DNA of 64,000 nt from JAEMQF01 sp963850525 (lineage in GTDB: Bacteria; Pseudomonadota; Gammaproteobacteria; Burkholderiales; Burkholderiaceae_C), in assembly GCA_963850525.1 (NCBI GenBank), contig CAWKLQ010000004.1, positions 248,001-312,000 of the forward strand, in the 5' to 3' direction. How positions within the stretch are numbered: position 1 is the stretch's first letter; each line of letters opens with the position of its first letter. Below the pieces are notes generated by a model. That model was not told the origin of the DNA. It saw only the letters and a list, made by a program, of their open reading frames with translations, and searched no databases. Positions 41,621 through 50,418 of this stretch are shown here, one piece after another. The position numbers and the translations under genes are program-made.

Positions 41621-41639
41621 CGACAGCTCCAGGCTGTCG
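41621..41639. repeat. Inverted repeat after the orphan parA
   Basis: CGACAGC (41621-41627), a 5-base loop and GCTGTCG (41633-41639) form a perfect 7-bp stem 24 bases after the parA stop. No T run follows, so it is a weak terminator or a protein-binding site. Its place beside an orphan parA is why I record it. Confidence 0.5.
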
Positions 41640-41801
41640 ATCGCGGTATCGAAGCGGTTGCTCACATCGTCACTGCGTCGGGAGCAAAATCAGCGACCCC
41701 CGCGTCAGCCGCCAGCGCGCAACGAGCGCTAAAAGCGGCTATTGTTCACGGGCCGTTCTCAACTTGCGGCGCCCACACATCAGCCCACCAAGGAGACCCT
41801 C

Positions 41802-42563
41802 ATGAGCCACTTGCCCGGCAAGTTTGTCTGGTTCGAACACCACTCCACCGACAGCCAACGCGCTGCCGACTTCTACAAGGCGCTGTTCGGTTGGAGCACC
41901 GAAGTCATGCCGATGGGCGCGCAAAACTATTCGATGATCATGAACAGCGGCAAAGGAATCGGTGGCTACGGCAAAGCCCAAGCCGGCACACCGAACCGCT
42001 GGATGGCCTACATGTCGGTCGACAGCGTCGACACCTCGTTCGACGCCGCGCTGCGCGCCGGGGCCAAGGCGCTCATGCGGCCCACCGATTTCGGCCCCGT
42101 CGGGCGCGGCGCCACGCTGGCTGACCCCACAGGCGCGGTGTTCTCGCTTTGGAAGAGCGCCGAAGGTGACGCGCCCGACGCAGCGAAAACACCCGTCGGT
42201 GAATGGGTCTGGAACGAGTTGTGGACGCACGATACGGCGAAGGCCCAGGCGTTTTACGAAGGCGTATTCGGCTTCACCCACGACACCATGGACATGGGGC
42301 CGGGCGGCACCTACATCATGTTGTTGAAAAATGGCGTGCACCGCGGCGGCATGGCGCGCGCCGTGAATCCGAAGGCTGCGCCGCTGTGGTTGCCCTATGT
42401 GGAGGTGAGCGACTGCGACGCGACTGCAGCGCGAGCGAGCCGGAACGGTGGGCAACTGCTTTCACCACCCGCCGACATTCCTGGCGTCGGGCGCTTTGCC
42501 ATCGTCGCTGATCCTCTGGGGGTGGCGGTGGCGATGCTGCAGAGCGCCGACCGCGCGGCGTAG
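41802..42563 (+). CDS. Two-domain VOC (glyoxalase/bleomycin resistance) protein
   Basis: This 253-residue protein has two VOC domains (about residues 1-115 and 130-250). Each starts with a metal-ligand-like pattern (GKFVWFEHHSTDSQRAADFYKALFGW and WVWNELWTHDTAKAQAFYEGVFGF) and ends with LADPTGAVFSLWK or VADPLGVAVAMLQ. Such proteins include dioxygenases, glyoxalase-like enzymes and resistance binding proteins; the substrate is unknown. AGGAG at 41791-41795 is a good ribosome binding site for the ATG at 41802. Confidence 0.92.
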   Translation: MSHLPGKFVWFEHHSTDSQRAADFYKALFGWSTEVMPMGAQNYSMIMNSGKGIGGYGKAQAGTPNRWMAYMSVDSVDTSFDAALRAGAKALMRPTDFGPVGRGATLADPTGAVFSLWKSAEGDAPDAAKTPVGEWVWNELWTHDTAKAQAFYEGVFGFTHDTMDMGPGGTYIMLLKNGVHRGGMARAVNPKAAPLWLPYVEVSDCDATAARASRNGGQLLSPPADIPGVGRFAIVADPLGVAVAMLQSADRAA

Positions 42564-42597
42564 CGTCGGCGCAGCGCGCGTCTCGGCGGCTGACCTG

Positions 42598-43296
42598 ATG
42601 TGCACGAATTACCGCCCGACGTCGCGCGACTGGCTCGCGCAGCAGCTGCGCGGCGCGGCACCCGAATTCGACTATCAGGCCGAGTCCTATCCCGGTTACG
42701 CAGCCCCGGTGTTGCGCCGCTCGAGCCTGAAGGTCAACCCTGAAGTCATCGGCGACGGTGCCCCGGGGTTCGACTGCCTCAAGGCGTGTTTCGGCCTGAT
42801 CCCGTTCTGGGCCAAAGACACGAAGATCGCGCGCATGACGTACAACGCGCGCAGCGAAACCGCCTCCGACAAGCCGGCGTTTCGCCAGGCGTGGTCGCGC
42901 CGCCAGTGGTGCCTGGTGCCGATGGAGTGTTTTTACGAGCCCAGTTATGAGAGCGGGCGCGCCGTGCGCTGGCGCATCGAGCGCAGCGACGGCGCGCCTT
43001 TCATGGTCGCAGGCCTGTGGGACCGCTGGGTCGCACCCGGCACCGGCGAGCCGGTTTTCTCTTTTTCGATGCTCACGCTCAACGCCGACGCACACCCGTT
43101 GATGCGGCGCTTTCACCGGCCCGACGAAGAAAAGCGCAGCGTCGCCGTGGTCAGTGCCAGCCACTGCGAGGAGTGGCTCGCGGCCACGCCCGATGCTGCC
43201 GTGGCGCTGCTGCAATCGCCAGGTGTCGACGAATTCACAGCGCGCGAAGAGCCGGCACCTCCACGGCGCAGCGCGACACGCACGGGTCCGACGTAA
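42598..43296 (+). CDS. SRAP-domain protein (YedK/HMCES-like)
   Basis: This 232-residue protein begins MCTNYRP, placing the invariant catalytic Cys2 right after the start Met. It has the other SRAP segments: NARSETASDKPAFRQAW, RRQWCLVPMECFYEP with the conserved Glu, and RRFHRPDEEKRSVAVV with the active His nearby. SRAP proteins form a thiazolidine DNA-protein crosslink with abasic sites in single-stranded DNA and so protect them. The start at 42598 is fixed by Cys2, since Met removal exposes it. The upstream extension overlaps the VOC gene and is not used. Confidence 0.93.
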   Translation: MCTNYRPTSRDWLAQQLRGAAPEFDYQAESYPGYAAPVLRRSSLKVNPEVIGDGAPGFDCLKACFGLIPFWAKDTKIARMTYNARSETASDKPAFRQAWSRRQWCLVPMECFYEPSYESGRAVRWRIERSDGAPFMVAGLWDRWVAPGTGEPVFSFSMLTLNADAHPLMRRFHRPDEEKRSVAVVSASHCEEWLAATPDAAVALLQSPGVDEFTAREEPAPPRRSATRTGPT

Positions 43297-43513
43297 GTCT
43301 GCTGCGCCGAGCGCATTCAAGGTTCAATGGGTTGCCAAAGCGCAGCCGCCGCGTCAAGCCCGCGCATCGAGGTTGGGCCGCGTTGCCACGAGAACTTTCG
43401 CACGCGCCGCACCGCTGCGTTGCAAACGGCAGTGTCGTTGCCGCTTATTTGCGTGAATGGGCGGGTACGGCTGCCGATAGTCTTGCCATCACACGAACCT
43501 TCGGCAACCCACC

Positions 43514-43816
43514 ATGCAGCACTCCACTTCGCAACAGGTCCTGCCTTCGCTGGATCGCGTCGTCGCGTACAACGGCCATGATGACTGGGCCGACCTGCCC
43601 ACGCTGGCCGATGCCGTTGAGCAACGCTTTGTGGACGAAGCCCGGAGCCGCCAGCTCACGGCGCAGTTCAACTCAGCGTGGGACAACACCGCGCCGGCCG
43701 ACCTGGACGCCCTGCCGCCGGAGCCGTTCCAGGAAACGCTGAGCGGCCTGGTGCAACGCGAGGTGCACGAGCCTGACGTGTTCCGCCACTTCTTCGGACC
43801 GCGCATTCCCGCCTGA
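43514..43816 (+). CDS. Small hypothetical protein (100 aa)
   Basis: This 100-residue acidic protein has no signal peptide, no membrane segment and no domain I recognise. Codon use is like its neighbours (strong GC at the third position), the composition is ordinary and there is a stop-free frame with a good ATG, so I judge it likely real. A GC-rich hairpin follows its end. Nothing around it suggests a function; it lies between the SRAP and ornithine cyclodeaminase-like genes. Confidence 0.55.
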   Translation: MQHSTSQQVLPSLDRVVAYNGHDDWADLPTLADAVEQRFVDEARSRQLTAQFNSAWDNTAPADLDALPPEPFQETLSGLVQREVHEPDVFRHFFGPRIPA

Positions 43817-43825
43817 GCCTGAATC

Positions 43826-43851
43826 GGCGCGGCGCGCCGACGCGCCGCGCC
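43826..43851 (+). terminator. GC-rich hairpin without T run
   Basis: GGCGCGGCGC (43826-43835) and GCGCCGCGCC (43842-43851) form a perfect 10-bp stem around a 6-base loop, 9 bases after the stop of the small hypothetical gene. No T tract follows, so transcription stop is only possible with help or as a pause. Confidence 0.5.
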
Positions 43852-43903
43852 CGCGCCAGGCCGGGCCCCGCGCGCGATACTGCGCCCCGGCGCAGCGAGC
43901 CCC

Positions 43904-44872
43904 GTGACTCTGCGCCGCAACGTGCGCATCGTCGATACCCAAACCACCCGCCAGGAGTTGCCGTTTGCGCAACTCATCGAAGCGCTGCGTGCGCTATTCG
44001 TCGAGGGCTGCGACGTGCCCCTGCGCCACAGCCATCGCATCGACGTTCCCGGCGGCGAAGCCGGCACGGTGTTGCTCATGCCGGCGTGGCGCAGCGGGCA
44101 CCACTTCGGTCTCAAGACGGTTTTGGTTTTCCCCGGCAACGCCGCTCGCGGGCTGCCCGGCCTGCACGCCACCTACACCCTGTTCGACGCGACGACCGGC
44201 GTGCCGCTCGCGCAACTCGACGGCAGCGAAATCACGTCGCGACGCACCGCCGCCGCGTCGGCACTCGCAGCGTCCTACCTCGCCCGCAGCGACGCGAGCC
44301 GCTTGCTGATCGTCGGCGCCGGCCGGGTCGGGTCGCTGTTGGCTCCGGCCATGCACGCCGTGCGGCGCCTGCGCAGTGTCAGCGTCTGGAACCGGAACCC
44401 GCTGCGTGCCCAACAACTTGCATCGAGTCTGGCAAGCCAAGGTTTTGCCGCTCATGCGACGCGCGATCTGGAGCGCGCCGCGGGCGAGGCCGACATCATC
44501 AGTTGCGCGACGCTGTCGCACAGCGCATTGCTGCGGGGTGCCTGGCTGCGCCCGGGAACGCATCTCGACCTGATCGGCAGCTTCACGCCGGCGATGCGCG
44601 AGGCCGATGCGTTGTGTTTCGCTCGCGCCCAGGTCTACGTCGACACCCCCGAGGCCCTCGTCAAATCAGGCGACGTCTTGCAAGCTGTTGCCGAAGGCGC
44701 GTTCAGCGCCGAAAACGACCTGCAGGGCACGCTGGCGCAACTGTGCCGCGGCGAGCGTCCCGGGCGCCGCGACGCAGCGCAAATCACGCTGTTCAAGTCG
44801 GTGGGCACGGCGCTCGAAGACCTTGCTGCGGCTGAGCTCGTGTGGGAGGCGCTGGCACGCGAGCGCGCCTGA
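43904..44872 (+). CDS. Ornithine cyclodeaminase / mu-crystallin family protein
   Basis: This 322-residue protein has the NAD(P) Rossmann segment LIVGAGRVGSLLAPAMHAVR near residue 130, followed by VWNRNPLRAQQLA, DIISCATLSHSALLRG and HLDLIGSFTPAMREAD. The family includes ornithine cyclodeaminase, alanine dehydrogenases and ketimine reductases. The N-terminal half fits the dimerisation and substrate part, with PAWRSGHHFGLKTVLVFPGNAARGLPG. The exact substrate is not clear. The first codon is GTG at 43904. It is followed 6 bases later by the MaoC gene. Confidence 0.9.
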   Translation: MTLRRNVRIVDTQTTRQELPFAQLIEALRALFVEGCDVPLRHSHRIDVPGGEAGTVLLMPAWRSGHHFGLKTVLVFPGNAARGLPGLHATYTLFDATTGVPLAQLDGSEITSRRTAAASALAASYLARSDASRLLIVGAGRVGSLLAPAMHAVRRLRSVSVWNRNPLRAQQLASSLASQGFAAHATRDLERAAGEADIISCATLSHSALLRGAWLRPGTHLDLIGSFTPAMREADALCFARAQVYVDTPEALVKSGDVLQAVAEGAFSAENDLQGTLAQLCRGERPGRRDAAQITLFKSVGTALEDLAAAELVWEALARERA

Positions 44873-44878
44873 CTCGTT

Positions 44879-45475
44879 ATGCTTGGGGCCTGCGCCGGCC
44901 TCGGCGCACTTTGCTTTTCCTGCCCGCCCAGGCGCTCGCTCGCCACCCTTGCCTTGAACCCCACGCCGGCCACCTCCACGAAGTCCTTTCGCTACTACTG
45001 GGAAGATTTCCCCGTCGGCCATGTGCGTGAATTCGGTGCGATGCCGGTGACACGCGAAGCGAGCCTGGCCTTCGCGCGCGACTTCGACCCGCAGCCGTTT
45101 CACCTCGACGACGACGCGGCGCGCGCCTCGCTGTTCGGAACGCTGACGGCGAGCGGCTGGCACACCTGCGCGATGGCGATGCGCATGATGTGTGACGCCT
45201 ACCTTCTGGACAGCGCCAGCCTGGGCTCGCCCGGCATCGACGAACTGCGCTGGCTCAAACCCGTCTGCCCCGGCGACACGCTGAGCGTGCGTCTCGAAGT
45301 TCTCGAGGCGCGGCCGATGGCGAGCCGGCCGGGCGTCGGCCTGGTGCGCTCGATGTGGGAGGTCGCGAACCAGCGCGGCGAAACCGTGCTGAGCATGAAG
45401 GGCTGGGGCATGTACCGGCGCCGGCCCGGGGCCGCGCCCGACGCAGCCGCTGCGGATTCGGGCGTGTCGCCCTGA
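44879..45475 (+). CDS. MaoC-family dehydratase
   Basis: This protein of up to 198 residues has a MaoC-like hotdog domain (about residues 37-185: FRYYWEDFPVGHVREFGAMPVT, REASLAFARDFDPQPFHLDDDAA, FGTLTASGWHTCAMAMRM). This is the R-hydratase pattern with the Asp/His pair in FDPQPFHLD, so it probably hydrates an enoyl-CoA. The first 36 residues are poorly conserved; a TTG at 44954 in the same frame may be the real start. An EamA transporter gene follows 6 bases downstream. Confidence 0.85.
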   Translation: MLGACAGLGALCFSCPPRRSLATLALNPTPATSTKSFRYYWEDFPVGHVREFGAMPVTREASLAFARDFDPQPFHLDDDAARASLFGTLTASGWHTCAMAMRMMCDAYLLDSASLGSPGIDELRWLKPVCPGDTLSVRLEVLEARPMASRPGVGLVRSMWEVANQRGETVLSMKGWGMYRRRPGAAPDAAAADSGVSP

Positions 45476-45481
45476 GCCGCC

Positions 45482-46357
45482 ATGTTGCATCTGGACAGTG
45501 CGCGTGGCCGGCGCATCGGCATCGGACTGGTCACGCTGACGACGCTGTGCTTTGCGACGCTCGACGCGTCGGCGAAGTGGTTGGTGCAGTCGCTGCCCGT
45601 GGTCGAGGTCGTGTGGCTGCGCTTCTTTGCCCATACCGTGCTCACCTCGGCATTGCTCGGGCCGGTATACGGCCGTGCGATGTTGCGCGTGCACCACCCG
45701 AAACTGCAAATCCTGCGCGCGCTGATGCTGGCGACGATGACGGCGCTGAACTTCTGGGCCTTGCAATACCTGCAACTGGCGCAGACTGCGGCAATCCAGT
45801 TCTCCGTGCCGCTGATGATTGCGCTGGCGAGCGCCTGGCTCTTGAACGAGCACCTGGACTGGCGGCGTTGGGCCGCAATTATTGCCGGGTTCGCCGGCGT
45901 GCTGCTCGTGATCCGCCCGGGAACCCAGGCGTTTCACCCGGCGATTTTGCTGTCGGTGCTGAACGCGATCCTCTACGCCTTTTTCAACTTGCTGACGCGG
46001 CGCCTGGCGGCGAGCGAGTCGCCGGCGGCGACGCAGTTGATGTCGGCGTTCGGTGCGACCGTCGTGCTCGCGCCGTTTGCGCTGGCGCATTGGCAAACCC
46101 CGGCGGATGCCCAGTCGTGGGCCTTGATCGTCGCCTGTGGGCTGTTCGGTGGCTTCGGCCACTTTTGGGTCGCCCAGGCGCACCGCTATGCGTCGGCAGC
46201 CACGCTCAGCCCTTTCCTCTATCAGCAGATCATTTACATGACGCTCTGGGGCTGGCTGCTCTTCGGCCAGTGGCCCGACGCAAGCGTGGCGCTCGGCGCG
46301 GCAATTGTCGTCGCGAGCGGCTTGTCGCTGCTTTGGATCGAGATGAAGCGCGCCTGA
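45482..46357 (+). CDS. EamA/DMT-family transporter (second)
   Basis: This 291-residue inner-membrane protein has about ten transmembrane helices and two EamA repeats (first TTLCFATLDASAKWLVQ..., second near residue 150, ILLSVLNAILYAFFNLLTRRLA). A carrier of amino acids or small metabolites is likely but the substrate is not known. It is close after the MaoC gene (6 bases) and ends 70 bases from the convergent thioesterase gene. Confidence 0.92.
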   Translation: MLHLDSARGRRIGIGLVTLTTLCFATLDASAKWLVQSLPVVEVVWLRFFAHTVLTSALLGPVYGRAMLRVHHPKLQILRALMLATMTALNFWALQYLQLAQTAAIQFSVPLMIALASAWLLNEHLDWRRWAAIIAGFAGVLLVIRPGTQAFHPAILLSVLNAILYAFFNLLTRRLAASESPAATQLMSAFGATVVLAPFALAHWQTPADAQSWALIVACGLFGGFGHFWVAQAHRYASAATLSPFLYQQIIYMTLWGWLLFGQWPDASVALGAAIVVASGLSLLWIEMKRA

Positions 46358-46427
46358 TCACGGCGCGCCGGCAGCTTCGCACGCGACGCCTGCACCCGCG
46401 TTGTGCTGCCCCCGCCGAGCCAACACT

Positions 46428-46859
46428 TCAGGAACAAAGCGCCTTGATGTCCTCGGGCACCGCCATCGCGCGCAGCCGGTCCGGGTCTTGCGCGTCGCGC
46501 TGCACGAAGGCGCGCACTTCGCGGCCTTCGCAGATCAGATCGATGTTGCCGTCACGCTCGCGCGTCACCCGGTGCATCTGAACGAAAACCTTGGCGCGCC
46601 ACTCCTCGACCCAGGTCGCGATCGAAATGGTTTCGCCGTAGGTCGCGGCCTTGTGGAACTTGGTGTTGATCTCGAGCAGCGGCGTGCCGACGATGCCGCG
46701 CGTCTTAACGAGCTCGCGCCACGGCGGCACGCCGCACTCCATGAAGAAGGCAAGCGAGGCAGCGTCCATCCAGCGCGAGAAATTCGGAAAGAAGACGATT
46801 CCCGCCGGGTCGCAGTCGCCGAAATGGATGTCGACTCTGTATTGCGTGGTGCGTGGCAT
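46428..46859 (-). CDS. Acyl-CoA thioesterase, 4HBT/YbgC-type
   Basis: This 143-residue hotdog protein shows YRVDIHFGDCDPAGIVFFPNFSRWMDAAS at the N terminus, with the catalytic Asp of 4-hydroxybenzoyl-CoA thioesterases in GDCDPAGIVFFPNF. It would hydrolyse an aryl- or acyl-CoA. It is placed 15 bases downstream of the feruloyl-CoA synthetase-like gene on the same strand, which fits disposal of aromatic CoA thioesters. Confidence 0.92.
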   Translation of the reverse strand: MPRTTQYRVDIHFGDCDPAGIVFFPNFSRWMDAASLAFFMECGVPPWRELVKTRGIVGTPLLEINTKFHKAATYGETISIATWVEEWRAKVFVQMHRVTRERDGNIDLICEGREVRAFVQRDAQDPDRLRAMAVPEDIKALCS

Positions 46860-46874
46860 GGTGGCGGGGCGGCC

Positions 46875-48725
46875 TCAGCGGCGCGCCAAAAAAAGCAGTG
46901 GCGCGTCGCCACGGTACATCTGCTGGACCAGGGTGTCGCGATGCGTGAGCACGGCTCGCTGATTGATCGAACCCTTGTCGGTCACTTCGCCCAGGTCGAT
47001 GCTCGGCGGATCGACCAGCACGGTGGCGCGCGCGACCCGGCTCGCACTGCCCGAGCCGCTCGCCCACAGGTGATCGACGAGGTTTTGGAAGAAGGCCTGC
47101 ACGGTGGGCGCCGCGAGCACGTCGGCGGCCGCAACGCCGGCGCTCGCGCCCGCCAACGCGCGGCAACCGTCCAGGCGCGGAAAGATCAGCAGGCCGACTT
47201 CGTCACGGTCGATTCCCGTGACCGCCGCGTCTTGCACGATGGGGTCGCCGCTGGCGATGACTTTGGCGCGCAGCGGCCCCACCGAAACAAAGGTCCCGGT
47301 GGAGAGTTTGAAGTCTTCGGCAATGCGCCCGTCGAACATGAAGCCGCGCTCGGGCCGGTTCACGTGAATCGGCTTGACGGCGTCGCCGCTGCAATAAAAG
47401 CCTTCGGCGTCGAACGCCTCGTCTGTCAGCTGCGGCGCACGCCAATAACCCGGCGTGACGTTCGGGCCGCGGTAGCGCACTTCCATCTTGTCGCCGCTCG
47501 GCACGAGTTTGAGCTCCACGCCCGGGGCAGGCAGACCGATGTGGCCCGCCTGCACGTCTTGCGCGTTGGCGCAGATTGCAAACGGCGCGGTTTCCGTCAT
47601 TCCCAGGCCCGTGATCATGCGGATGCGCTCGCCGCACGTCGCTTCGCTCTGCGCATCGAGTTTGTCCCATACCGGCTGCGCCAACCCGGCGCCGGCATAG
47701 AAGAACATGTTGACCTTGGCGAGCAGCGTCGCGCGCAGCGCCGCATCGCCTTGCATCGCGTTGGCGATTTCTTCGAAGCCTTTGGGCACGTTGAAATACA
47801 CCGTCGGCGAGATCTCGCGCAAATTGCGCAGCGTCGCGTTGATCAGCTGCGGCGCGGGTTTGCCTTCATCGATGTACAGCGTGCCACCGTTGTAAATGGT
47901 GAGGCCCACGTTGTGGTTGCCGCCGAAGGTGTGGTTCCACGGCAGCCAGTCCACCAGCACCGGGCGGATGCGTCCGAGGTCCGGAAAGCATTGCAGGATC
48001 TGTTGCTGGTTCGCGCACCACATGCGCTGCGTATTGATCACCGCCTTGGGCAATTTCGTCGAGCCCGAGGTGAACAGGAATTTCGCGATCGTGTCGGGGC
48101 CGACGGCCGCGTGCGCTGCGTCGACTTGCGCGGTTGGCGCAGTCGCAAGCAAATCTGCAAAGCTGCGCGCTGCGCGGTCGTCGAGCCGGCCCTGGCCGAG
48201 CACGACCGGCGTGTCGCGCGGCAGCGTTGCGGCAATCGCCCGACCATACGCCGCCGCGTTTGAAGCAAACACCAACCCCGGCGTGAGCAGGCCCATGACG
48301 TGGCGCAACTTCCCGTGGTCTTGCGAGACCGTCGAATACGCCGGGGAGACCGCCGCAAAAGGCACACCCGCGAGCAGCGCGCCAAGCGACAGCAGCAGGT
48401 GCTCGAGGTCGTTCTCGGAAAGAATCGCGACCGGGCGCTCTGCCGACAACCCGAGGTCGAGCAAGGCCTGCGCAATGCAGCGTGCGCCGTGCAGTGCCTG
48501 CGCGTAGCTGAGGCGGCGCCACTGCCCCGCAGCGTCGCGCTGCGCGGCCAGCGTGTGGTCGGGGTCGACTAGCGCCCAGTGCAGCAGCCGGTCCGTGAGC
48601 CGGCTCGGGTAGGCCTGCAGCGCTTCGGTCGAGCTGACGAGCGTCGTGCCGTCGGCGCGTGCGACGAAGTTCGCTTCCAGCGAGCCGCCGAGCGACAAGG
48701 CGCGGTAGCGCGGTGCCGGGCTCAT
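46875..48725 (-). CDS. Feruloyl-CoA synthetase-like AMP-forming acyl-CoA ligase
   Basis: This 616-residue enzyme of the AMP-dependent synthetase/ligase family has the P-loop-like motif LFTSGSTKLPKAVINT near residue 220, VDWLPWNHTFGGNHNVGL, ITGLGMTETAPFAIC near 368 and YRGPNVTPGYW near 420. SDAVKP-type hinge and a late GRIAEDFKLSTG region complete it. The pattern is that of feruloyl-CoA synthetases and related aryl-CoA ligases, which activate ferulate, caffeate or p-coumarate. It overlaps the crotonase gene (ATGA), as in the fcs-ech pair of hydroxycinnamate breakdown. No vanillin dehydrogenase is near. Confidence 0.88.
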   Translation of the reverse strand: MSPAPRYRALSLGGSLEANFVARADGTTLVSSTEALQAYPSRLTDRLLHWALVDPDHTLAAQRDAAGQWRRLSYAQALHGARCIAQALLDLGLSAERPVAILSENDLEHLLLSLGALLAGVPFAAVSPAYSTVSQDHGKLRHVMGLLTPGLVFASNAAAYGRAIAATLPRDTPVVLGQGRLDDRAARSFADLLATAPTAQVDAAHAAVGPDTIAKFLFTSGSTKLPKAVINTQRMWCANQQQILQCFPDLGRIRPVLVDWLPWNHTFGGNHNVGLTIYNGGTLYIDEGKPAPQLINATLRNLREISPTVYFNVPKGFEEIANAMQGDAALRATLLAKVNMFFYAGAGLAQPVWDKLDAQSEATCGERIRMITGLGMTETAPFAICANAQDVQAGHIGLPAPGVELKLVPSGDKMEVRYRGPNVTPGYWRAPQLTDEAFDAEGFYCSGDAVKPIHVNRPERGFMFDGRIAEDFKLSTGTFVSVGPLRAKVIASGDPIVQDAAVTGIDRDEVGLLIFPRLDGCRALAGASAGVAAADVLAAPTVQAFFQNLVDHLWASGSGSASRVARATVLVDPPSIDLGEVTDKGSINQRAVLTHRDTLVQQMYRGDAPLLFLARR

Positions 48726-49534
48726 CCCGCCTTGCCCACCTTGGCGCCACGCTTGTCGAGGAAGGCCTGCATGCGCTCTTTCGCCGCGTCGTCGCCTTGC
48801 GCAATCGCTGCCATCAGCGACTCGACGAACAAGCCATCGCTTTGCGACATGTCGGCAATTCGCGGCAACGCCTGCACCACCGCAAGATTGGACAGCGGCG
48901 GATTGCCCGCGATGCGGCTCGCGAGTTCACAGGCTTTCGCGAACCCGGCGCCGTCGGCAACGACGTACTGCGACAGGCCGCGCTGCAGACCCTCTTGCGC
49001 GTCGAGCACGCGGCCGGTGAGCATCATGTCGGTCATCAAGGCGACACCCGCCAGGCGCGGCACGCGCGCCGAGCCGCCGCCGCCGACGAACAGGCCACGC
49101 TGGCCCTCCGGCAGGCCATAAAAAGTGCTCGCTTCGGCAATCCGGATATGGCAGCTGCTCGCCAGCTCCAGCCCGCCGCCGACCACCGCGCCGTGCAGCA
49201 CGGCGACCACCGGCACCCTGCCGAACTGGATCGCGTCCATCGTTGCGTGCCAGGTGCGCGAGTGCATCATGCCTTCGCTGACGCTGCGCTCGGTCAGCTC
49301 CGACAGGTCCAGACCCGCGCAAAAGTGTTCTCCCTCGCCGCTCAAGACGGCGGCGTGCACCGCCGCCGGCCAGTTGATGAAGCAGGTGCGCAGTTGCGCG
49401 ATGAGTGCGTCGTTGACGGCGTTGCGTTTGGCGGGGCGATTCAGTCGCACGTGAGCGACGGCGCCGGCAACCTCGATGCGCAGCAGGTCCAGGCTCGCGA
49501 GCGCGCCTGTGGCAGGCGTGAAAACCATGGGCAT
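48722..49534 (-). CDS. Enoyl-CoA hydratase/isomerase family protein, feruloyl-CoA ligase partner
   Basis: This crotonase of about 270 residues has oxyanion-hole segments GEHFCAGLDLSE and VGGGLELASSCHIR, and an acid in FYGLPEGQRGLF. The position of the second hydratase Glu is Asp in LMTDMMLTG. I set the start at MPMVFTP (49534); an ATG at 49567 would add 11 Arg/Pro-rich residues, and one at 49528 would drop two. Its stop overlaps the ligase start. It may act on the CoA ester made by the ligase, as hydratase/aldolase in ferulate breakdown, though the sequence alone does not prove that. Confidence 0.9.
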   Translation of the reverse strand: MPMVFTPATGALASLDLLRIEVAGAVAHVRLNRPAKRNAVNDALIAQLRTCFINWPAAVHAAVLSGEGEHFCAGLDLSELTERSVSEGMMHSRTWHATMDAIQFGRVPVVAVLHGAVVGGGLELASSCHIRIAEASTFYGLPEGQRGLFVGGGGSARVPRLAGVALMTDMMLTGRVLDAQEGLQRGLSQYVVADGAGFAKACELASRIAGNPPLSNLAVVQALPRIADMSQSDGLFVESLMAAIAQGDDAAKERMQAFLDKRGAKVGKAG

Positions 49535-49663
49535 GGGGCGCGGCCTTGAACGTGGGGATACTGACAATGAAGCGCGCCGGAGAAGCGTGCCCCGTGAGAG
49601 CGCGCAGCGCGGTGCCGCGCGCCGAGAGTCGGGTACTTTAATCGCTGTCCGGCTGCGTCGGGC

Positions 49664-50335
49664 TCACCGGACCCAGCGGACTTGGACCGGGCCGTAGGTC
49701 GCGAGCCGGTAACCCAGAGGAAAGACGCTTCCCGGAAGAATCAGCACGCCGCTGCCGGGAACGCCGCCGGGCGCGTTCAGCGCGCCGCTGGCATCGCCCA
49801 GGCCGTTGCTCTTGGGGTTGGAGGTCACGACGAGGCTGGCCGCGCCGGCAGGGACCGGGAAGGTCTGAAGCAGCGCGCCGACCCCCGCCTGGGTGGCGCG
49901 CTGGACGCGCTCGCCGGCGGGCGTTGCGATGGGCCGGCCGGCGCCGTCGAAAAAGAGCGCCACGGCGTCGGCGTAGTGCGCCTTGCCATCCCCGCCGTGG
50001 GTCCAGCCGCGCAGGCGCATCAGCGATTCGAGTTCGACTCGCACCGGACTCAGCGGGTCCTTCAAATGAATCACGGCGAAAGGCGCCAGGCCGTTGCCGA
50101 AATCGAAGTGCGGTGTCGTCGCGGCAAACCACACGAGGGTGGCTTGATCCGCCGGGGCGTGCGCCGCTCTGTGGGCCAGAACTTCGGCCTGATCGCGGCA
50201 ACAGCTTCGCACATTCGCCGCCAGCCGCGCGTCTTCGGTGAGCAGATGCCCCTCTCCGCTGATCGCCGCGCAGCCAGCGAGGAAGCTGCAAGACGCGCTG
50301 GCAAGCCAAGCAAGCAACGGCGTCGCGCGATTCAC
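49664..50335 (-). CDS. Putative lipoprotein of unknown function
   Basis: This 223-residue protein begins with a hydrophobic signal and lipobox LAGC (near residue 22), so it is probably lipid-anchored. The rest has no domain I recognise; it has a beta-rich composition and ends YRLATYGPVQVRWVR. The GTG at 50335 gives the signal; an upstream ATG at 50422 would add a basic tail. It lies 84 bases downstream of the hybrid kinase gene on the same strand and may be transcribed with it. Confidence 0.65.
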   Translation of the reverse strand: MNRATPLLAWLASASCSFLAGCAAISGEGHLLTEDARLAANVRSCCRDQAEVLAHRAAHAPADQATLVWFAATTPHFDFGNGLAPFAVIHLKDPLSPVRVELESLMRLRGWTHGGDGKAHYADAVALFFDGAGRPIATPAGERVQRATQAGVGALLQTFPVPAGAASLVVTSNPKSNGLGDASGALNAPGGVPGSGVLILPGSVFPLGYRLATYGPVQVRWVR

Positions 50336-50418
50336 GATTCGCGCGTCTCGGGTGGATCTTGCCGCGCTTTCAGCGCGCTCGAGGAAACCCGGGCGGCCGC
50401 GGGGAGCGACGTTGTCGA

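Noticed and set aside
44666..46183. Minus-strand 505-codon frame opposite the ornithine cyclodeaminase-like, MaoC and EamA genes
   Set aside because: It overlaps three well supported plus-strand genes and is rich in Arg, Gln and His without any domain.
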